DNA from: JBBQLG01 sp964251665
Lineage (GTDB): Bacteria > Bacteroidota > Bacteroidia > Cytophagales > Spirosomataceae
Direction: 5' to 3'
Assembly: GCA_964251665.1 (NCBI GenBank)
Contig: CAXUKO010000020.1
Location: 1-64,000, forward strand
DNA length: 64,000 nucleotides
Shown here in pieces: positions 53,328 to 63,102 of this stretch. Positions within the stretch are counted from its first letter, which is position 1. Each line of letters begins with the position of its first letter. The position numbers were made by a program, and so were the translations under genes. The notes below the pieces were generated by a model, which did no database searches, had not been told where the DNA came from, and saw nothing but the letters and a program-made list of their open reading frames with translations.

Positions 53328-54596
53328 TTATTTCTTTTTGGGTCCATTGGCCAGGACGTAAGACGCTACCTGCGAGCCGATGCGTTGCCCGGTCGTGTTC
53401 TCGAACGAGAAGTGAATGCCGCCATAAATCCGGCTCAGCCCATTCTCGGCTTCCAGCGTACTCAGCGAAGCCACCGTTCTTGGTGCAACACCAGCGGTGG
53501 TTGTGTGGAGCGTCAGTGAGTTGGCATCCCCAAAAAAATGTGTCAACACATCAAACCCCGCGTTGACCGTGCCGCTATGTCCGCTCGGGTAGCTGGGGTG
53601 GGCTGGAGATATAATCAGGGGTATCCAGGCCGCGTAATTATTGGTCACGGCTCCGGTCGCGGTAGCATTCAGAGCGGTAACGGGTCGCCAGAAAAGGTAG
53701 GTGTACTTGGCATCCCAAACGGCAATCCGGGCGTCGGCTTCGGCAATATCCGTTAGCACAAATACCAGGGCGGCTTCCTGAATAGAGAGTTGTTTTTGGG
53801 CTGTCAGTAACCGGGCGGCTTCGTTGACGGCTAATTCGGCATCCTGCCGGTAGAACTGGGCAATCTGGGTTTGGTCGCCGGTGCGGACTGTACTACCCAC
53901 GGCACCAAGGGTTTCTACTTCAGCCAGCGCGGTTTTGTAGGCATCGCTTCCCAGGGCGGGTGGGGCCGCCGGCCTGAACTGACTGGCAGCTGTCAGCACA
54001 AATGGCTTCACCGAGGCCCACTGCTGGTTGATGCCATTCGCAAAATCGGTTGGCGTGGGTCGCCATTGCCCAACCCCGGCAGCAGTACCTGGACCAGCAT
54101 ACCCCTGGTTGGGCGTTGACCCGTCCGCAGCCCTGAGGGTCACAATATCGGTAGCAGCCGCCGTACCCACGGCCTGTCCACCGGCCACATCGGTAGTGGC
54201 GGGAAGAGTAGCCAGACTGCGGGTCAGCGCCGAGTCGAGCGACGGTTTCTGGGTGGGAAAGTAAGTAGTCAGCACGTCGTGGGCAGCCTGGGCTGCGGCT
54301 GCTACTGCCGAGGGATTACCCGCTACGGCAGTCTTGTAATGATAGGGCGTACCAAACGGAAGCACACTGTTTACGGCATCATACACGGCAATCGACTCGA
54401 TGGCAATGATGCGGGTAGCCAGATTACTGTTCAGGCCCGCCGTTTTCGTGGCCTGCACCGTGCGCAGGTTCCAGTCGGTTATTACCTGACTGGAAATAGG
54501 TTGTGATTGAGATACTTCATCCTGACAGGCGGTCTGCCAGGTAGTAGCAATTATTAACAGGCTTATTTTGAGATAATGGCGGCTGTTACGAAGCAT
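53328..54596 (-). CDS. Vanadium haloperoxidase-like / PAP2 lipoprotein
   Basis: 422 aa. Lipobox ending TAC at about residue 24. PAP2 motifs: KYTYLFWRPVTA (KX6RP), PSYPSGHSG, and SRIYGGIHFSFE, where the final Asp of SRX5HX3D is Glu. The family includes vanadium haloperoxidases and acid phosphatases; which activity applies is unknown. It follows the TonB receptor by 62 bp and precedes the cysteine desulfurase. Confidence 0.85.
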   Translation of the reverse strand: MLRNSRHYLKISLLIIATTWQTACQDEVSQSQPISSQVITDWNLRTVQATKTAGLNSNLATRIIAIESIAVYDAVNSVLPFGTPYHYKTAVAGNPSAVAAAAQAAHDVLTTYFPTQKPSLDSALTRSLATLPATTDVAGGQAVGTAAATDIVTLRAADGSTPNQGYAGPGTAAGVGQWRPTPTDFANGINQQWASVKPFVLTAASQFRPAAPPALGSDAYKTALAEVETLGAVGSTVRTGDQTQIAQFYRQDAELAVNEAARLLTAQKQLSIQEAALVFVLTDIAEADARIAVWDAKYTYLFWRPVTALNATATGAVTNNYAAWIPLIISPAHPSYPSGHSGTVNAGFDVLTHFFGDANSLTLHTTTAGVAPRTVASLSTLEAENGLSRIYGGIHFSFENTTGQRIGSQVASYVLANGPKKK

Positions 54597-54658
54597 TCTG
54601 ATTATTGATTTAGTGAATTATCTGATTTTTCTGGTTGGACTGACCCGTACGGGTTCCG

Positions 54659-57484
54659 TTAAAAACTAAACGTGAATCGGCCATAGTAAAACGCGCCGTT
54701 GAACCCGAACTGCTGCCCGGCCGAGGTGCCCCAGGGTACCGTGCCCGTCTGGTTGTTCTCGACCCGCTGCTGATCGGGGTATACGTCGCCGATGTTATTT
54801 GACCCGACCGTGATGACGGCCGCTTTGGTCAGTTGATAATTCAGGGTTAGGTCGGTGATAACTCTGGGGCTGAAGGTCTGGTCACGGCCACCCGTCGGCG
54901 CGTCGATCTGGCTTTGCGTGTTGGCGTAGGTGTAGGGTCCGAACCGCGTCACGACGAGGTTTGGCGAAAAGCGGCCCCAACTGTAACCCACCAGCAGGAT
55001 CTGCTTGTTCTGGGGCGTACCCCGTTCGTAGCGGGTGCGCTGAAGCCGGTCGAAGTAAATCCGGTCCTGCAAATACTGCCGTACCTCCGGCGTTCCCGAT
55101 GCCGTCAGGCCGCTTGGCACGTGTACGTCGGTCACCTCGGTATGGGTGAAATTACCCGACAGCGATAGATTTAGCGTGCCCGGCCCGACGCGGTTGCGGT
55201 AGGCCAGCACCACATCAAGACCCTGCGTTTTGGTGTCGATGGCGTTGGCAAAAAACTGCGCGGCATTCACGTCAGGGTAGTTCACGAGTAATCCTTTTAC
55301 AAGCTTTGCTGCTCCGGCCACCGTCGTATTGGTGCTGCTGAGCGACGCAAAATCGAAGGTGCCGGTGAGCGTCACCCGGTTTTTGATGGCAATCTGGTAC
55401 GCATCGACCGTGGCCGTGAAGTGCCGGAACAGTCGCGACGTAATGCCCAGGCTGGCGTTGTTGGACGTTTCGGCGGTCAGGCTGGGAATGCCAAATGCTT
55501 TGGTGACGGCATTGTCGTTGTTGGCCACCAGTGAGAGAATCAAACTGCCATCACCCTGCGGAATCGACGTGGTGGCCGAATAATACCGCTGCTGCAGCGA
55601 CGGTGCCCGAAAACCGGTGCTGACGGCTCCCCGCAGCGAGAGGCTTTCGAGGGCGTTGCCCGGCGTATCCACAAGCCGCAACAAACCCGAGGTTTTCCAA
55701 GTCAACTGATCGCCAAAATCAGAGTAACTTTCGTAGCGTAGGGCACCCGTCAGCAGGAGCCGTCGTCCGAATTCCAGTTCCACATCGCCGTAGGCTCCGA
55801 TGCTATTGCGGGTCTGGTCCTGCGCGTCGGTGGGTTGATAACCCGGAAATGCCTGCGCCCCGGCGGGCCGGGTTCCTTTGCGGTTACTACCGACGGTGGT
55901 GATGTAGGTCGTGTCGCCGTAGTTTTTGTACGATTTTTCTTCGCCCGCGATGATCTGGTAGTTTTCCAGCCGGTACTCACCCCCGAAGGCCACGTTCACC
56001 GCCGACAGCGCTCCGTCTGTCTCGAACCGGCGCGTCAGGCCGAGGTTGGTCGTGTTCTGTTGAAAAGACAACGCCCCGCTGTTGAACTTCGTGGGGCTGG
56101 CCGTGCCGAGCGAAACGTTCAGCGAATTGTTGACGGTATATTGAATCCGGTTGGCCCCGAACGAATTGCTGAAGTCGATGTTCCAGTCGCCCTTCTTTCC
56201 TCGCAGCCCCACCGTCAGCGAGCGGTCGTTGATGCGGGCCGTGTTTTCGGGGAGGAATCCGTTGGGGAAAAGCTGCGGAATATAGCGGCTCGAAATATTG
56301 TTGATCGTGCCCGTTCCGTTCGGAAAGCGGTAGGCGTTGTTGGGGCTAACGCTCAACTTACTGGCCACACCCCCAAAGGCATACAGCTCGGTGCCGTTGC
56401 CCAGCGGCAGGGCTGCGTTCAGAAACAGACCCGCGTTGTTCTGACTACCGTTGCCGCTTTTGGCCGAGCTGTACCGATCCACCGAGTTTTCCTTGGTCTG
56501 AATAATGGAGGCTTCGGTGCCGGTTGCGTAGGGGAACCAGTACTGCGGGGCGCCCGTCAGGAGGTTATTGCTGGCGTAGAGACCGCCCCGGTCCGTACCC
56601 TGTCGGTTATTGATTTGACCCGTTAAGTTCACGTACCCCTTCTCGCCGATGCGAAAGCCGTAGTTGATGTCGCTCTGGAAGGTGAAGCCATCGCGCTTGC
56701 TCCGGTAAGCCGTGGCGTATTCACCCGATGTGACCGATACGCGCACCTTATCCACGTCCTGTTTCAGCACGACGTTGATGACCCCGGCAATGGCGTCGGA
56801 ACCGTATTGCGCAGCCGCCCCGTCGCGCAGCACTTCGATCCGCTCGATGGCCGATGCCGGTATGGCGTTAAAATCCACCACGGCGGCTCCCTGCGAGGGG
56901 GTGCCCAACACATTGACTAAAGCACTGGTATGCCGCCGTTTGCCGTTGATGAGCACCAGCGTCTGATCGGGTGATACGCCCCGGAGCGATACGGGGTCGA
57001 TGTGGGCCGCGCCATCGCCCCCCGGCTGGCGGTTGGAGACGAGCGAGGGGGCCACGAAGTTCAGAATCTGAGTCAGGTCTACCCGGCCTGTGGCTGTAAT
57101 TTCTTTGGCCGTAATCACATCGACCGGCGCGGGTGTTTCAATGTTAGTCCGGGCCTGTCCCGATCGTGAGCCAATCACCACCACTTCGCCCAGTTCCTGC
57201 TGATTATCGGTCAGTGTAACCATCAGGGCAGTTTTATCGGCTTTTATTTCTTGCCGAACGAAGCCGATAAACGAAAACACGAGGACATCTGTTGGGTCGG
57301 CCTCAATACTGAATCGGCCTTCGCTGTCAGAAATAGCCCCCGTATTTGTGCCTTTGACCAGCACCGACACGCCCGCCAGCGCACTTTTGTCGCCCGTGGC
57401 CGTGACCCGGCCCGTTACCGTACGGGACTGTCCGTAGGTGGCTACGGAGCTAACTAAAAACAAGAGTAAAAATAGATTCTTCAT
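54659..57484 (-). CDS. TonB-dependent outer-membrane receptor
   Basis: 941 aa with signal peptide (ends TYGQ). CarboxypepD-reg-like domain (RVTATGDKSALAGVSVLVKG, VFSFIGFVRQEI), plug with VLINGKRRHTSALVN and IERIEVLRDGAAAQYGSDAI, then a barrel ending FTFSF. Relatives are iron-complex or small-molecule receptors. Its place just before a PAP2-type lipoprotein suggests that pair handles an imported compound at the outer membrane. Not closely alike the other receptor at 40471-43038. Confidence 0.9.
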   Translation of the reverse strand: MKNLFLLLFLVSSVATYGQSRTVTGRVTATGDKSALAGVSVLVKGTNTGAISDSEGRFSIEADPTDVLVFSFIGFVRQEIKADKTALMVTLTDNQQELGEVVVIGSRSGQARTNIETPAPVDVITAKEITATGRVDLTQILNFVAPSLVSNRQPGGDGAAHIDPVSLRGVSPDQTLVLINGKRRHTSALVNVLGTPSQGAAVVDFNAIPASAIERIEVLRDGAAAQYGSDAIAGVINVVLKQDVDKVRVSVTSGEYATAYRSKRDGFTFQSDINYGFRIGEKGYVNLTGQINNRQGTDRGGLYASNNLLTGAPQYWFPYATGTEASIIQTKENSVDRYSSAKSGNGSQNNAGLFLNAALPLGNGTELYAFGGVASKLSVSPNNAYRFPNGTGTINNISSRYIPQLFPNGFLPENTARINDRSLTVGLRGKKGDWNIDFSNSFGANRIQYTVNNSLNVSLGTASPTKFNSGALSFQQNTTNLGLTRRFETDGALSAVNVAFGGEYRLENYQIIAGEEKSYKNYGDTTYITTVGSNRKGTRPAGAQAFPGYQPTDAQDQTRNSIGAYGDVELEFGRRLLLTGALRYESYSDFGDQLTWKTSGLLRLVDTPGNALESLSLRGAVSTGFRAPSLQQRYYSATTSIPQGDGSLILSLVANNDNAVTKAFGIPSLTAETSNNASLGITSRLFRHFTATVDAYQIAIKNRVTLTGTFDFASLSSTNTTVAGAAKLVKGLLVNYPDVNAAQFFANAIDTKTQGLDVVLAYRNRVGPGTLNLSLSGNFTHTEVTDVHVPSGLTASGTPEVRQYLQDRIYFDRLQRTRYERGTPQNKQILLVGYSWGRFSPNLVVTRFGPYTYANTQSQIDAPTGGRDQTFSPRVITDLTLNYQLTKAAVITVGSNNIGDVYPDQQRVENNQTGTVPWGTSAGQQFGFNGAFYYGRFTFSF

Positions 57485-57603
57485 AAATGGTCAGTTCAGT
57501 GGTTGTGCCTACCGCGCCGACCTCCAGTATGGAAGCCGGGCGCAGTCCGCTTTTGCGGTGGGGTAGGGCTTTGTCTTTAGAATGAGGGGGGAAGCGAGGT
57601 TTA

Positions 57604-57659
57604 TCAAGACTCAGCCAGTCCGGTTTCCCTAATAAAAACCGGCTGACAGAGTCTTGATT
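57604..57659. terminator. Imperfect long hairpin between peroxidase and TonB genes
   Basis: ATCAAGACTC pairs with GAGTCTTGAT; inner CCGGTTT with AAACCGG. Lies just after the peroxidase stop and 120 bp before the receptor start. Confidence 0.6.
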
Positions 57660-57682
57660 ACTCACTTATCATGGCAACGTGT

Positions 57683-58660
57683 TCATGGTTTTATAGAAGT
57701 AGTGTGGGTGAAGCGGTCGTCAGTTAGGGCGTGTAAAAACGCTTCAAGGTCATTTAGCTCACTATCACTCAGATTCAGGGGCATACTTAATGACAAATCG
57801 CGGTTATGCCCGCCTTTCACGACCGCGTCGGGCTGGTTGTAATAATCCAGCACCTCGCGCAACGTCCTGAACATACCGTTGTGCATGTAGGGCGCGGTAA
57901 TGGCCACGTTTCGCAGTCCCGGCACTTTAAAATGACCCATCTGTGCGCTGTCGGCCGTCACCCGGAACCGGCCTGAATCCGATAGCTTCTTACCATCAAA
58001 CAGACCAATGTTTTTTAAGCGGTCGGCCGTAAAATCTTCCCCCGCATGGCAGTTGGCGCAGTTTGCCCGGCCGATGAACAGCAGCCGCCCGCGCTGGGCG
58101 GCCGCCGTCATCGCGCCATCGTCGCCGTTGATGAAGCGGTCATAGGGGGTATTACCTGTTTCTAAGGTTCGTTCAAAAACGGCCAGCGCTTCCGCCAGGT
58201 GCTTTTCGGTGATGGCCGACCGCGACTCGGCCAGTCGAAAGACCCGACGGAAAGCTGACCGATAAGCCGGGTCGTTATTCAACCGGGCTACCGCTTCGGC
58301 AATGGGCAGGTTCATCTCGTTCGGGGCCGCAATGGGCTGGATGGCCTGCACCTCCAGCGACGTTGCCCGCCCGTCCCAAAACAAATGGATCCGTCCCGCC
58401 AGATTCATCGCCGAGGGAGTATTCCGGTCGGTCAACTGCCCGCCCACGCCCCGGCTAAACCGGGCCGTATCGGCGAAGGCATACTCGGGCTTATGACAGG
58501 AAGCACAACTGATCGTGCGATTGGACGACAGGATGGGGTCGAAAAACAGTTTCTCGCCCAACCTGGCTTTGGTGGTCGGCTCGTCGTCGGCGAAGGGCCG
58601 GACGGTAAAACTGAGCACGAACACCCCGGCACTCATCATAAGCCCTATGCTTTTTTTCAT
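57683..58660 (-). CDS. Di-heme cytochrome c peroxidase (MauG/CCP family)
   Basis: 325 aa with signal peptide. Two heme sites: ISCASCHKPEYAFAD and ANCANCHAGEDF. GVGGQLTDRNTPSAMNLAGR and VPGLRNVAITAPYMHNGMFR are the family signature. Periplasmic reduction of peroxide or MauG-type oxidation. It ends 198 bp before the TonB receptor start and starts 13 bp after the DsbD-N-like gene, so they are probably co-transcribed. Confidence 0.9.
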   Translation of the reverse strand: MKKSIGLMMSAGVFVLSFTVRPFADDEPTTKARLGEKLFFDPILSSNRTISCASCHKPEYAFADTARFSRGVGGQLTDRNTPSAMNLAGRIHLFWDGRATSLEVQAIQPIAAPNEMNLPIAEAVARLNNDPAYRSAFRRVFRLAESRSAITEKHLAEALAVFERTLETGNTPYDRFINGDDGAMTAAAQRGRLLFIGRANCANCHAGEDFTADRLKNIGLFDGKKLSDSGRFRVTADSAQMGHFKVPGLRNVAITAPYMHNGMFRTLREVLDYYNQPDAVVKGGHNRDLSLSMPLNLSDSELNDLEAFLHALTDDRFTHTTSIKP

Positions 58661-58673
58661 GATAACTCGTCAA

Positions 58674-59135
58674 TCAGAACAGAAAAAGCCGCTCAAACGG
58701 GACGCAAACGCCGTTTTTCTCGCTGCATAACTGCCCCTTAATAACGCCCGTGATGTGATATTCCGGTTTCAGCAACCGGATATGCTGCCGGAATTCGGCC
58801 TTCTGGGTGAAGTAGGAAACATCCGTTTCCCACACCCGGTCTTTTTTGCGTTTGGGAGCCACGGGCGTTACCTCGCCAACGGTCTCAAAGGAATCGTCCG
58901 GCTCGAAATAGATAGCCGTCGGCTGCGGCCCCACATCACCCCGGAAATCGGACGAGTACAACAGCCACTCCTTATCCAGGCGGGCCGTAAAGACCAGATC
59001 GAGCTCATCGCCCGCTTCGAGTTTGTCGGACGGTACCGTCGGCGTGGTTGTAAACGTCCAGGCCGCGCCCGGTTCGTCGCCGGTGAAGGCGGTCGTAAGT
59101 ATCGCCAGCAGGAGCAGAATACCGGTGGTTTTCAT
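58674..59135 (-). CDS. DsbD N-terminal-domain-like protein
   Basis: 153 aa with signal peptide. WTFTTTPTVPSDKLEAGDEL, LLYSSDFRGDVGPQPT and GQLCSEKNGVCVPFE with the two Cys match the periplasmic alpha domain of DsbD, which passes electrons to thiol partners. The TM and thioredoxin domains of DsbD are absent, so it depends on another reductase, maybe the TlpA-like protein. Overlaps the dipeptidase gene by 4 bp. Confidence 0.82.
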   Translation of the reverse strand: MKTTGILLLLAILTTAFTGDEPGAAWTFTTTPTVPSDKLEAGDELDLVFTARLDKEWLLYSSDFRGDVGPQPTAIYFEPDDSFETVGEVTPVAPKRKKDRVWETDVSYFTQKAEFRQHIRLLKPEYHITGVIKGQLCSEKNGVCVPFERLFLF

Positions 59136-60439
59136 TTGGCCGAAAGCGTTTTGGTGGCCTGCAACTGCTTCGCGGTGACCTCCACCTGCCGGAACACCCG
59201 CAGGAAGTTGCCGCCCCAGAGCTTACGAATATCAGCTTCCGTATAGCCGCGTTTCAGCAGTTCCCGCGTGAGGTTGGGGGCTTCGCCGACATTTGCATAG
59301 CCGCGTACTCCACCCCCGTGGTTAAAATCAGAGGCCAGCCCGACGTGGTCGATACCGATGAGCCGAACGGCATAATCCACCGCATCGAGGTAATCGGGCA
59401 GCGACGCATACTTCCATCCGCTGGCGGAATAGGCTTTGTAAGCGGCCTGGTACTTTTTGTACGTCTCGGCATCGAGCCGCGATTTGGCATCATCGCCGGG
59501 TTTCAGTCCGAAGGGTTCCCAGACATTTTTGAGATAGTCGCTTTTCTGCTGCTCCGATTCGTGCAGGTAGGCCGGAAACGCCACGATACTCACCACCCCA
59601 CCCCCAGCGGCAATCGCTTTCAGTTCGTCGTTGTTGAGGTTACGCGTTGCATCGACCCGCGCCCGCACCGCCGAGTGGGAGGCAATAACCGGTGCCTTAC
59701 TCAGCTTGAGCGTCTGGAATACCCCCGCCGGGGTCAGTTGCGATACATCGACAATGATGCCCAGCCTATTCAGGTCCGTGACGGCCTGCTTGCCAAGTGT
59801 TGACAAGCCGCCGAGCGCGTCGGGTTTATCCCCGTAGCCCGCCACCGGTCGCGAGGAGTCGGCCCAGTCGTTGTTGCCCGCGTGGGTCAGGCCCAGCAGC
59901 CGAACGCCGTCTTTGTAAAGCAGCGGCAGTTGGGAAATGTCGGTGCCGAGGGCAAAGGCATTGAGGTAGCTGAGCAGGATCGCGTGTTTGCCCCCTGCCG
60001 GAATGCGTTCCAGGTCAGCGGCCGTTGTCGCAAACGCCAGCTTATCGGGGTGTGCACCCACAAATTGCCGGATGGCCGCTAATTTGGTGTCCACCTCTTT
60101 TCGGGCGGCTGCGATGTTTTCGGGCGTTTTCTTGGCCGTACCCGCAAACAGGGCTATAGTGGCTACGTCTAGGTCGCCCGCTTCGAGTTTGGCCAGATCG
60201 AACTGCCCGTCGCTGCCCGGATCGCCAGCCGCCGGCTTGCCAAAGTCAGCGGGAATATCGACGTGCGGGTCGATGGTCAGTGCGTTTTTGTGAACCCGGC
60301 GCACCACAGCATCGGATAACGAATCGGCCACAGGCGTGTTGGCAAGGGCGGTGCCGGATACGGGTAGCGGACCGGTTGGCAGGAGCGTCATGGCTTTCAA
60401 AGCCGCAGCGACCAGTGTGCTATATATGAGTATTTTCAT
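59132..60439 (-). CDS. Membrane dipeptidase (M19 family)
   Basis: 435 aa with a signal peptide. TIDPHVDIPADF gives the first metal ligands, GLTHAGNNDWADSS, DLNRLGIIVDVSQL, VIASHSAVRARV and GIDHVGLASDFNHGG the others, as in renal dipeptidase. KLWGGNFLRVFRQ ends the domain. Hydrolyses dipeptides such as Cys-Gly in the periplasm, which would fit a glutathione-type thiol route. Coupled to the DsbD-N-like gene. Confidence 0.88.
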   Translation of the reverse strand: MKILIYSTLVAAALKAMTLLPTGPLPVSGTALANTPVADSLSDAVVRRVHKNALTIDPHVDIPADFGKPAAGDPGSDGQFDLAKLEAGDLDVATIALFAGTAKKTPENIAAARKEVDTKLAAIRQFVGAHPDKLAFATTAADLERIPAGGKHAILLSYLNAFALGTDISQLPLLYKDGVRLLGLTHAGNNDWADSSRPVAGYGDKPDALGGLSTLGKQAVTDLNRLGIIVDVSQLTPAGVFQTLKLSKAPVIASHSAVRARVDATRNLNNDELKAIAAGGGVVSIVAFPAYLHESEQQKSDYLKNVWEPFGLKPGDDAKSRLDAETYKKYQAAYKAYSASGWKYASLPDYLDAVDYAVRLIGIDHVGLASDFNHGGGVRGYANVGEAPNLTRELLKRGYTEADIRKLWGGNFLRVFRQVEVTAKQLQATKTLSAK

Positions 60440-60459
60440 GGCAATAGGGAGAAAGGTTA

Positions 60460-61119
60460 TTAGCGGCCTGTTTTGGCACTCGCCACACCACCGGGGGTAG
60501 CCACAAGCGTGACGTTAAGCGTGAAATCGTTGTATATCGCTTTGTCGCCAAGATTCTCGAAGAAATTGGTCGAGCGAAACTTAATATCGTATTTGGTGCG
60601 GTCTACCGTTATGTTGGCCGTCGCCGTCAGTTTGCCCGGATCGGCTTTGACCTGCGTGGGAAACGTTACCTCGTTGGTGATGCCCTTTATGGTCAGTTTA
60701 CCCGTTACGTTGTAGTTGCCGGGCGTAGTCGGCGTGGCCGACGTAATCACGAACTGGGCGGTCGGGTGTTTGGCCACGGCGAAGAAGTCATCACCTTTGA
60801 GGTGGCCAACCAACTTGGCGTTGCCATCGGCATCCGTAATGTCCGTTACGGTCAGGTCTTTCAGATTGATCTCGAACGAGCCGCCTTTCAGTTTGCTGCC
60901 GTCGGTCAGGAGCACCGTGCCGCCGGTGATGGGTGCCAGTCCTGTATGTTCGCCGGTTACTTTTTTGCCGGTCCAAACCAGTTTGCTCTGCTGGGCATCG
61001 ACTTTATAGGTCGTTTCCTTCGCTTTTTTGGGGCTACCAGGCGAAGCGTCGCCCGGTTCTGTAAACGAAACCAATGAGAGGGCGGTCAGGCCGAGGAGAA
61101 TGGAGAATGTAGTTTTCAT
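60460..61119 (-). CDS. YceI-family periplasmic protein
   Basis: 219 aa with signal peptide. YKVDAQQSKLVWTGKKVTGE, GGSFEINLKDLTVTDI, KHPTAQFVITSATPTTPG and YNVTGKLTIKGITNEVTFPT give the lipocalin-like YceI fold that binds isoprenoid lipids. Follows the TlpA-like gene by 77 bp and precedes the dipeptidase by 20 bp. Confidence 0.9.
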   Translation of the reverse strand: MKTTFSILLGLTALSLVSFTEPGDASPGSPKKAKETTYKVDAQQSKLVWTGKKVTGEHTGLAPITGGTVLLTDGSKLKGGSFEINLKDLTVTDITDADGNAKLVGHLKGDDFFAVAKHPTAQFVITSATPTTPGNYNVTGKLTIKGITNEVTFPTQVKADPGKLTATANITVDRTKYDIKFRSTNFFENLGDKAIYNDFTLNVTLVATPGGVASAKTGR

Positions 61120-61137
61120 CGTTTGATTGTTTTTAGT

Positions 61138-61170
61138 AAACCTTACAGGCCTTTAAGACCTGCAAGGTTT
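61138..61170. repeat. AAACCTT...AAGGTTT intergenic hairpin
   Basis: AAACCTTACAGG and CCTGCAAGGTTT pair with one mismatch around a 9-nt loop, in the gap between the TlpA-like and YceI genes. Similar short palindromes are common intergenic repeats in Cytophagales; function unknown. Confidence 0.55.
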
Positions 61171-61196
61171 ATGAAGGATGGTCTGCTTTATTCCAG

Positions 61197-62501
61197 TCAG
61201 TTATCCGCACTGGCGGCAATGGTTTCAGGAGTTTCCGGTGCGGGTTCGGCGATGTATTTGTCGAGGTCGCGGTTCCATTTCTTCACGTATTGCTTGTAGT
61301 ATTTCCCCGTCACTTCGCCCGTGTAGCCGGTATGAATCTGCTTCACGGTCCCGTCGCGGCCAATGATGATTGTCGTCGGGAAGGCCATCATCCGGTTTAG
61401 GGACGGGAATTTTTCGGAGGCTAACTTTTTATCAGCCAGACCACCGAACAGAATATCGTACTCGATGCCGTACTTATCGCGGAGTTTGCCCAGCGTGTAT
61501 TTAGCGTATTCGAGGTCGTCTTTCTGCTCGAAACCAACGGCAATGGCCTCTACGCCCCGGTGTTTATTGGCCCGGTACCAGGGCGCCAGAAACGCCGTCT
61601 GGTCGGTGCAGTTGGGGCACCACGTTCCCACGATGTCGATGATAACCACCTTGTCGCGGTACTTGGCATCGCTCAGCGATACGGGCTTGCCGGTCAGGTC
61701 GGGCAGGTTGAAATCGAACTTGTTCACGCCTTCTTTGAGGTACGTCAGGGCATAGGGATCGGGCAGTTGGGCCTTTTTGTCCTTCACACCCTCAAACTTC
61801 TGGTTGACGTAGATACCCAGCCCGATCTCCCCCGTCAGCGACTGATCGTCGTTCACCGTGCCGCGAATCAGGATCGGGCTTGGTCCGGTGAATCCCGACA
61901 GCGAAAACTCGTTACCCTGCACGGTACCTTCGAGTTCGCGGGTATCGCCCACCACCGACATGATAACCCCGGTCAGGCGGTTTCCTTTCTGCTCCAGCAG
62001 GGCTACCCGATGGGAACTGGGGTCTTTTGAGATGATGTTCAGTTTCCATTTGCCGCTCAGGCTGGTAGTTGGCGCGATGTCCTTACCCGGTTCCACAAAG
62101 CGGTAGGATTTCCCCCATTCGGCCACGAAGGGCAGCGCGTTACCCCGGAAATTCGGGACGAGACTCTTGTATGAACCCGTCAGGTGTCCGTCGTCCTCGA
62201 TCTTGGCGACCAGGGCCGCATCGTAGGTATTCATTTTGATAAAGAGGGAATCGGGTGCGGTCTGTTTCACCACGAAGTAATCCCGGCGACTCCCGTTGAC
62301 GAGTGCAAAGGATGCATTCTGGAGCGAGGTGGAGATGCCGCCGTTACGCACCTCAAAGTTGAACGGCACCTGCCGCTCGTTGACGGTAAACACCCCCCGC
62401 CAAGTGCCGTCTTTGATAATTTTGTTCTGCGCTTGGGCCGGGAGAACGGTTGTTAGCGCCAAACCGGCACTGCAAATTGAGATGAGAGCAAACGTTTTCA
62501 T
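61197..62501 (-). CDS. TlpA-family thiol-disulfide reductase
   Basis: 434 aa with signal peptide (ends PAQAQ). Lipocalin-like N-half (KDGTWRGVFTVNERQVPFNF) and a thioredoxin domain with VGTWCPNCTDQTAFLAPWY (CPNC) and cis-Pro AFPTTIIIGRDG. Paralog of 47069-48331. First gene of the long minus-strand run, with a perfect dyad 48 bp upstream, so it probably starts the regulated operon. Confidence 0.88.
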   Translation of the reverse strand: MKTFALISICSAGLALTTVLPAQAQNKIIKDGTWRGVFTVNERQVPFNFEVRNGGISTSLQNASFALVNGSRRDYFVVKQTAPDSLFIKMNTYDAALVAKIEDDGHLTGSYKSLVPNFRGNALPFVAEWGKSYRFVEPGKDIAPTTSLSGKWKLNIISKDPSSHRVALLEQKGNRLTGVIMSVVGDTRELEGTVQGNEFSLSGFTGPSPILIRGTVNDDQSLTGEIGLGIYVNQKFEGVKDKKAQLPDPYALTYLKEGVNKFDFNLPDLTGKPVSLSDAKYRDKVVIIDIVGTWCPNCTDQTAFLAPWYRANKHRGVEAIAVGFEQKDDLEYAKYTLGKLRDKYGIEYDILFGGLADKKLASEKFPSLNRMMAFPTTIIIGRDGTVKQIHTGYTGEVTGKYYKQYVKKWNRDLDKYIAEPAPETPETIAASADN

Positions 62502-63102
62502 ACGGATTGTTGGGATTATGATGAATGAATTACCTCTTATATTCTATCTATTCTACAGATTAAGTAGAATAATGTAGTCAATAAAAAGATGAATGAATGT
62601 GATAAACTGAACTGCTCCGGCGGCCCGGCGATGCGTCGAACCGCCGGTACTATGGCAGGCATTGATGCAGTTGGTCAGTAAGCGGGAAACACAATTGAGG
62701 TCAACAGCTCACCCGGCAACAGCAGCGGGTAGCGGACGGGGAAAGACTCCGGGCAGAGTCTGCGGGGCAACAGGAGAAGCGAGTGATAGACATGGGGTTG
62801 TTAATTTATAGTTCCTAATCAATAGGCAGGTTAGCACGGTTTCCAATCGGAACGTTGCTAAGGGATCATAAAGCCAGTCTCTCCCCCTTTCGGTATAAAT
62901 CACAACTACGCGCAGGCTTCGTAATTGATGATGGCCTAAAGGTAAGTGCATAAATCCCTCTTTTCCAAACTACTATAGTACATATATCGAATAAAAATAC
63001 TACTCCTGATACTCTACAGGAAGTACTCACTAACTAAAGTGATATACCATCTCTAAAAAGTAAAATGGATGTTGGTTTTTACAAGCCTTGTAGTTTAAAT
63101 AG
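62502..63102. promoter_or_regulatory. Promoter region of the sulfur-related operon
   Basis: 601 bp without a gene I can support; AT-rich near 62520-62580 with the dyad at 62549. The remainder shows nothing recognisable. Confidence 0.45.
62549..62571. promoter_or_regulatory. Candidate Rrf2 operator at head of operon
   Basis: TATTCTAC-AGATTAA-GTAGAATA: perfect 8-7-8 dyad upstream of the first TlpA-like gene. Confidence 0.55.

Noticed and set aside
55835..56626. 263-aa plus-strand ORF inside the second TonB receptor
   Set aside because: Antisense frame of a well-supported receptor gene, without any domain.
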